The position numbers and the translations under genes are program-made. From Actinomycetota bacterium (lineage in GTDB: Bacteria > Actinomycetota > Actinomycetes > Mycobacteriales > Micromonosporaceae), in assembly GCA_005885115.1 (NCBI GenBank), contig VAXX01000457.1:1-6249 (forward strand): a stretch of DNA of 6,249 nucleotides. The letters are read 5' to 3'. The notes beneath the pieces were generated by a model, which was not told where the DNA came from, made no database searches, and saw only the letters and a list, made by a program, of their open reading frames with translations. Below, one piece after another: positions 5,699 through 6,249 of the stretch. Numbering within the stretch: the first letter of the stretch is position 1; the number at the start of each line of letters is the position of its first letter.

Positions 5699-6142
5699 GT
5701 GGAGGACATCGACCGTGCGATCGTCTCGGCCCTGACCGGCGACGGCCGGCTCTCGTACACCGACCTGGCCGAGAAGGTGGGGCTGTCGGTGTCGGCGGTC
5801 CACCAGCGGGTACGCCGGTTGGAGCAGCGGGGCGTGCTCAAGGGGTACGTCGCCCGGGTGGACTTCGAGGCGGTGGGGCTGCCGTTGACGGCCTTCGTGG
5901 CGATCCGCCCGATCGACGCGGCCGCCCCCGACGACGCCCCGGTACGCCTGGCCGGGCTCCCCGAGATCGAGTCCTGCTACTCCGTGGCGGGGGAGGACTT
6001 CTACCTGCTCCTGGTCCGGGTCAAGAGCCCGGGTGACCTGGAACGGCTGCTGCAGGAGATCCGTACCGCCGCCAACGTGACCACCCGGACGACCGTGGTG
6101 CTGTCCACCCCGTACGAGGGTCGGCCGCCTCAGGTCACCTGA
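5699..6142 (+). CDS. Lrp/AsnC-family transcriptional regulator
   Basis: A 147-residue protein of the standard single-domain-pair form. The N-terminal winged helix-turn-helix begins with [20 protein letters not shown] and has [20 protein letters not shown] (23-42), with the recognition helix around 30-43 and the wing leading into [11 protein letters not shown]. The RAM ligand-sensing and oligomerisation domain spans about 62-138 (FVAIRPID, then [20 protein letters not shown], then [14 protein letters not shown]). The family forms octamers or similar assemblies, and many members respond to an amino acid or other small ligand; the ligand here cannot be predicted. GTG 5699 is the only reasonable start: no in-frame start lies close upstream and a -10 box is 7 bases away. 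It is divergent from the YCII-related gene with overlapping promoters, so joint control is likely. It overlaps a convergent gene by 13 bases. Confidence 0.93.
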   Translation: MEDIDRAIVSALTGDGRLSYTDLAEKVGLSVSAVHQRVRRLEQRGVLKGYVARVDFEAVGLPLTAFVAIRPIDAAAPDDAPVRLAGLPEIESCYSVAGEDFYLLLVRVKSPGDLERLLQEIRTAANVTTRTTVVLSTPYEGRPPQVT

Positions 6143-6143
6143 G
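6129..6143. repeat. 15-bp palindrome holding the stop codons of two convergent genes
   Basis: CTCAGGT-C-ACCTGAG is a perfect inverted repeat with one central base. Each half carries a TGA, one for the AsnC gene (6140-6142) and one for the minus-strand gene (6132-6130). A hairpin could only have about 5 bp with a 5-base loop and no U tract, so it is a poor terminator. Confidence 0.6.
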
Positions 6144-6249
6144 CGTTCCAGCCGCGGATGACCGGTCGCTCATGCTCGTACCCCAGCGTGGACAGTGTGG
6201 CGGTGTCCAGCGCAAGCAGCCCGCCCGCGGCGACCGGCAACCCGACCCA
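6130..6249 (-). CDS. C-terminal end of a probable histidine phosphatase family protein (5' end outside window)
   Basis: An open minus-strand frame enters from the window edge and ends at TGA 6132-6130, giving the last 39 residues. The segment [20 protein letters not shown] followed by IRGWNAQVT resembles the C-terminus of histidine phosphatase (phosphoglycerate mutase-like) proteins, which end with a beta strand, a LGYEH-like motif and a WN near the terminus. The catalytic RHG motif and other active-site residues would lie outside the window, so activity cannot be judged. It converges on the AsnC gene with 13 bases of overlap. That it is a real gene is supported by family-like sequence up to the stop and by the gene-dense context; the family name is less sure because so little is visible. 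Confidence 0.6.
   Translation of the reverse strand, partial: WVGLPVAAGGLLALDTATLSTLGYEHERPVIRGWNAQVT

Overview
High-GC chromosomal DNA from an actinobacterium (roughly 70% GC by eye). A helY-type helicase converging on a stand-alone 5'-3' exonuclease resembles the mycobacterial helY/Rv2090 neighbourhood. The very strong enrichment of GTAC words makes me think of Micromonosporaceae, but that is an inference. I see no insertion sequence, tRNA, rRNA or CRISPR array, and no intergenic gap longer than about 100 bases, so this looks like core or housekeeping-adjacent chromosome rather than an island.

Layout. 1-1473 (+): C-terminal half of a Ski2-like RNA/DNA helicase (HelY), cut by the window edge. 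1470-2381 (-): a 5'-3' exonuclease whose stop codon interlocks with that of the helicase in one CTAG. 2382-2435: a compact divergent promoter region. 2436-3581 (+): acyl-CoA dehydrogenase. 3593-4018 (+): small two-helix membrane protein (DUF3592-like). 4033-5235 (+): ECF sigma factor with a long C-terminal extension (ECF42 type). 5237-5599 (-): YCII-related/DGPF protein, convergent with the sigma factor. 5600-5698: divergent promoter region. 5699-6142 (+): Lrp/AsnC regulator. 6130-6249 (-): C-terminal end of a probable histidine phosphatase, cut by the window edge.

The most informative part is 4033-6142. The sigma factor is of the class known to be linked to DGPF proteins. The DGPF gene here has a TGTCGA -35 and CGAC -10 with an 18-base spacer, matching the ECF42 target promoter as I recall it. 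That promoter overlaps the promoter of the divergent AsnC regulator. A perfect 7-bp inverted repeat flanks the sigma -35 box and abuts the AsnC -10. This suggests the DGPF gene is switched on by the sigma factor and may also be controlled by the AsnC protein.

A second theme is expression style. Five of the six complete genes start with GTG, lack a clear Shine-Dalgarno sequence and have a -10-like hexamer ending 6-7 bases before the start, as expected for leaderless mRNAs (two of these hexamers are weak). The DGPF gene is the exception: ATG start, good Shine-Dalgarno, a 5' UTR with a hairpin, and the alternative-sigma promoter.
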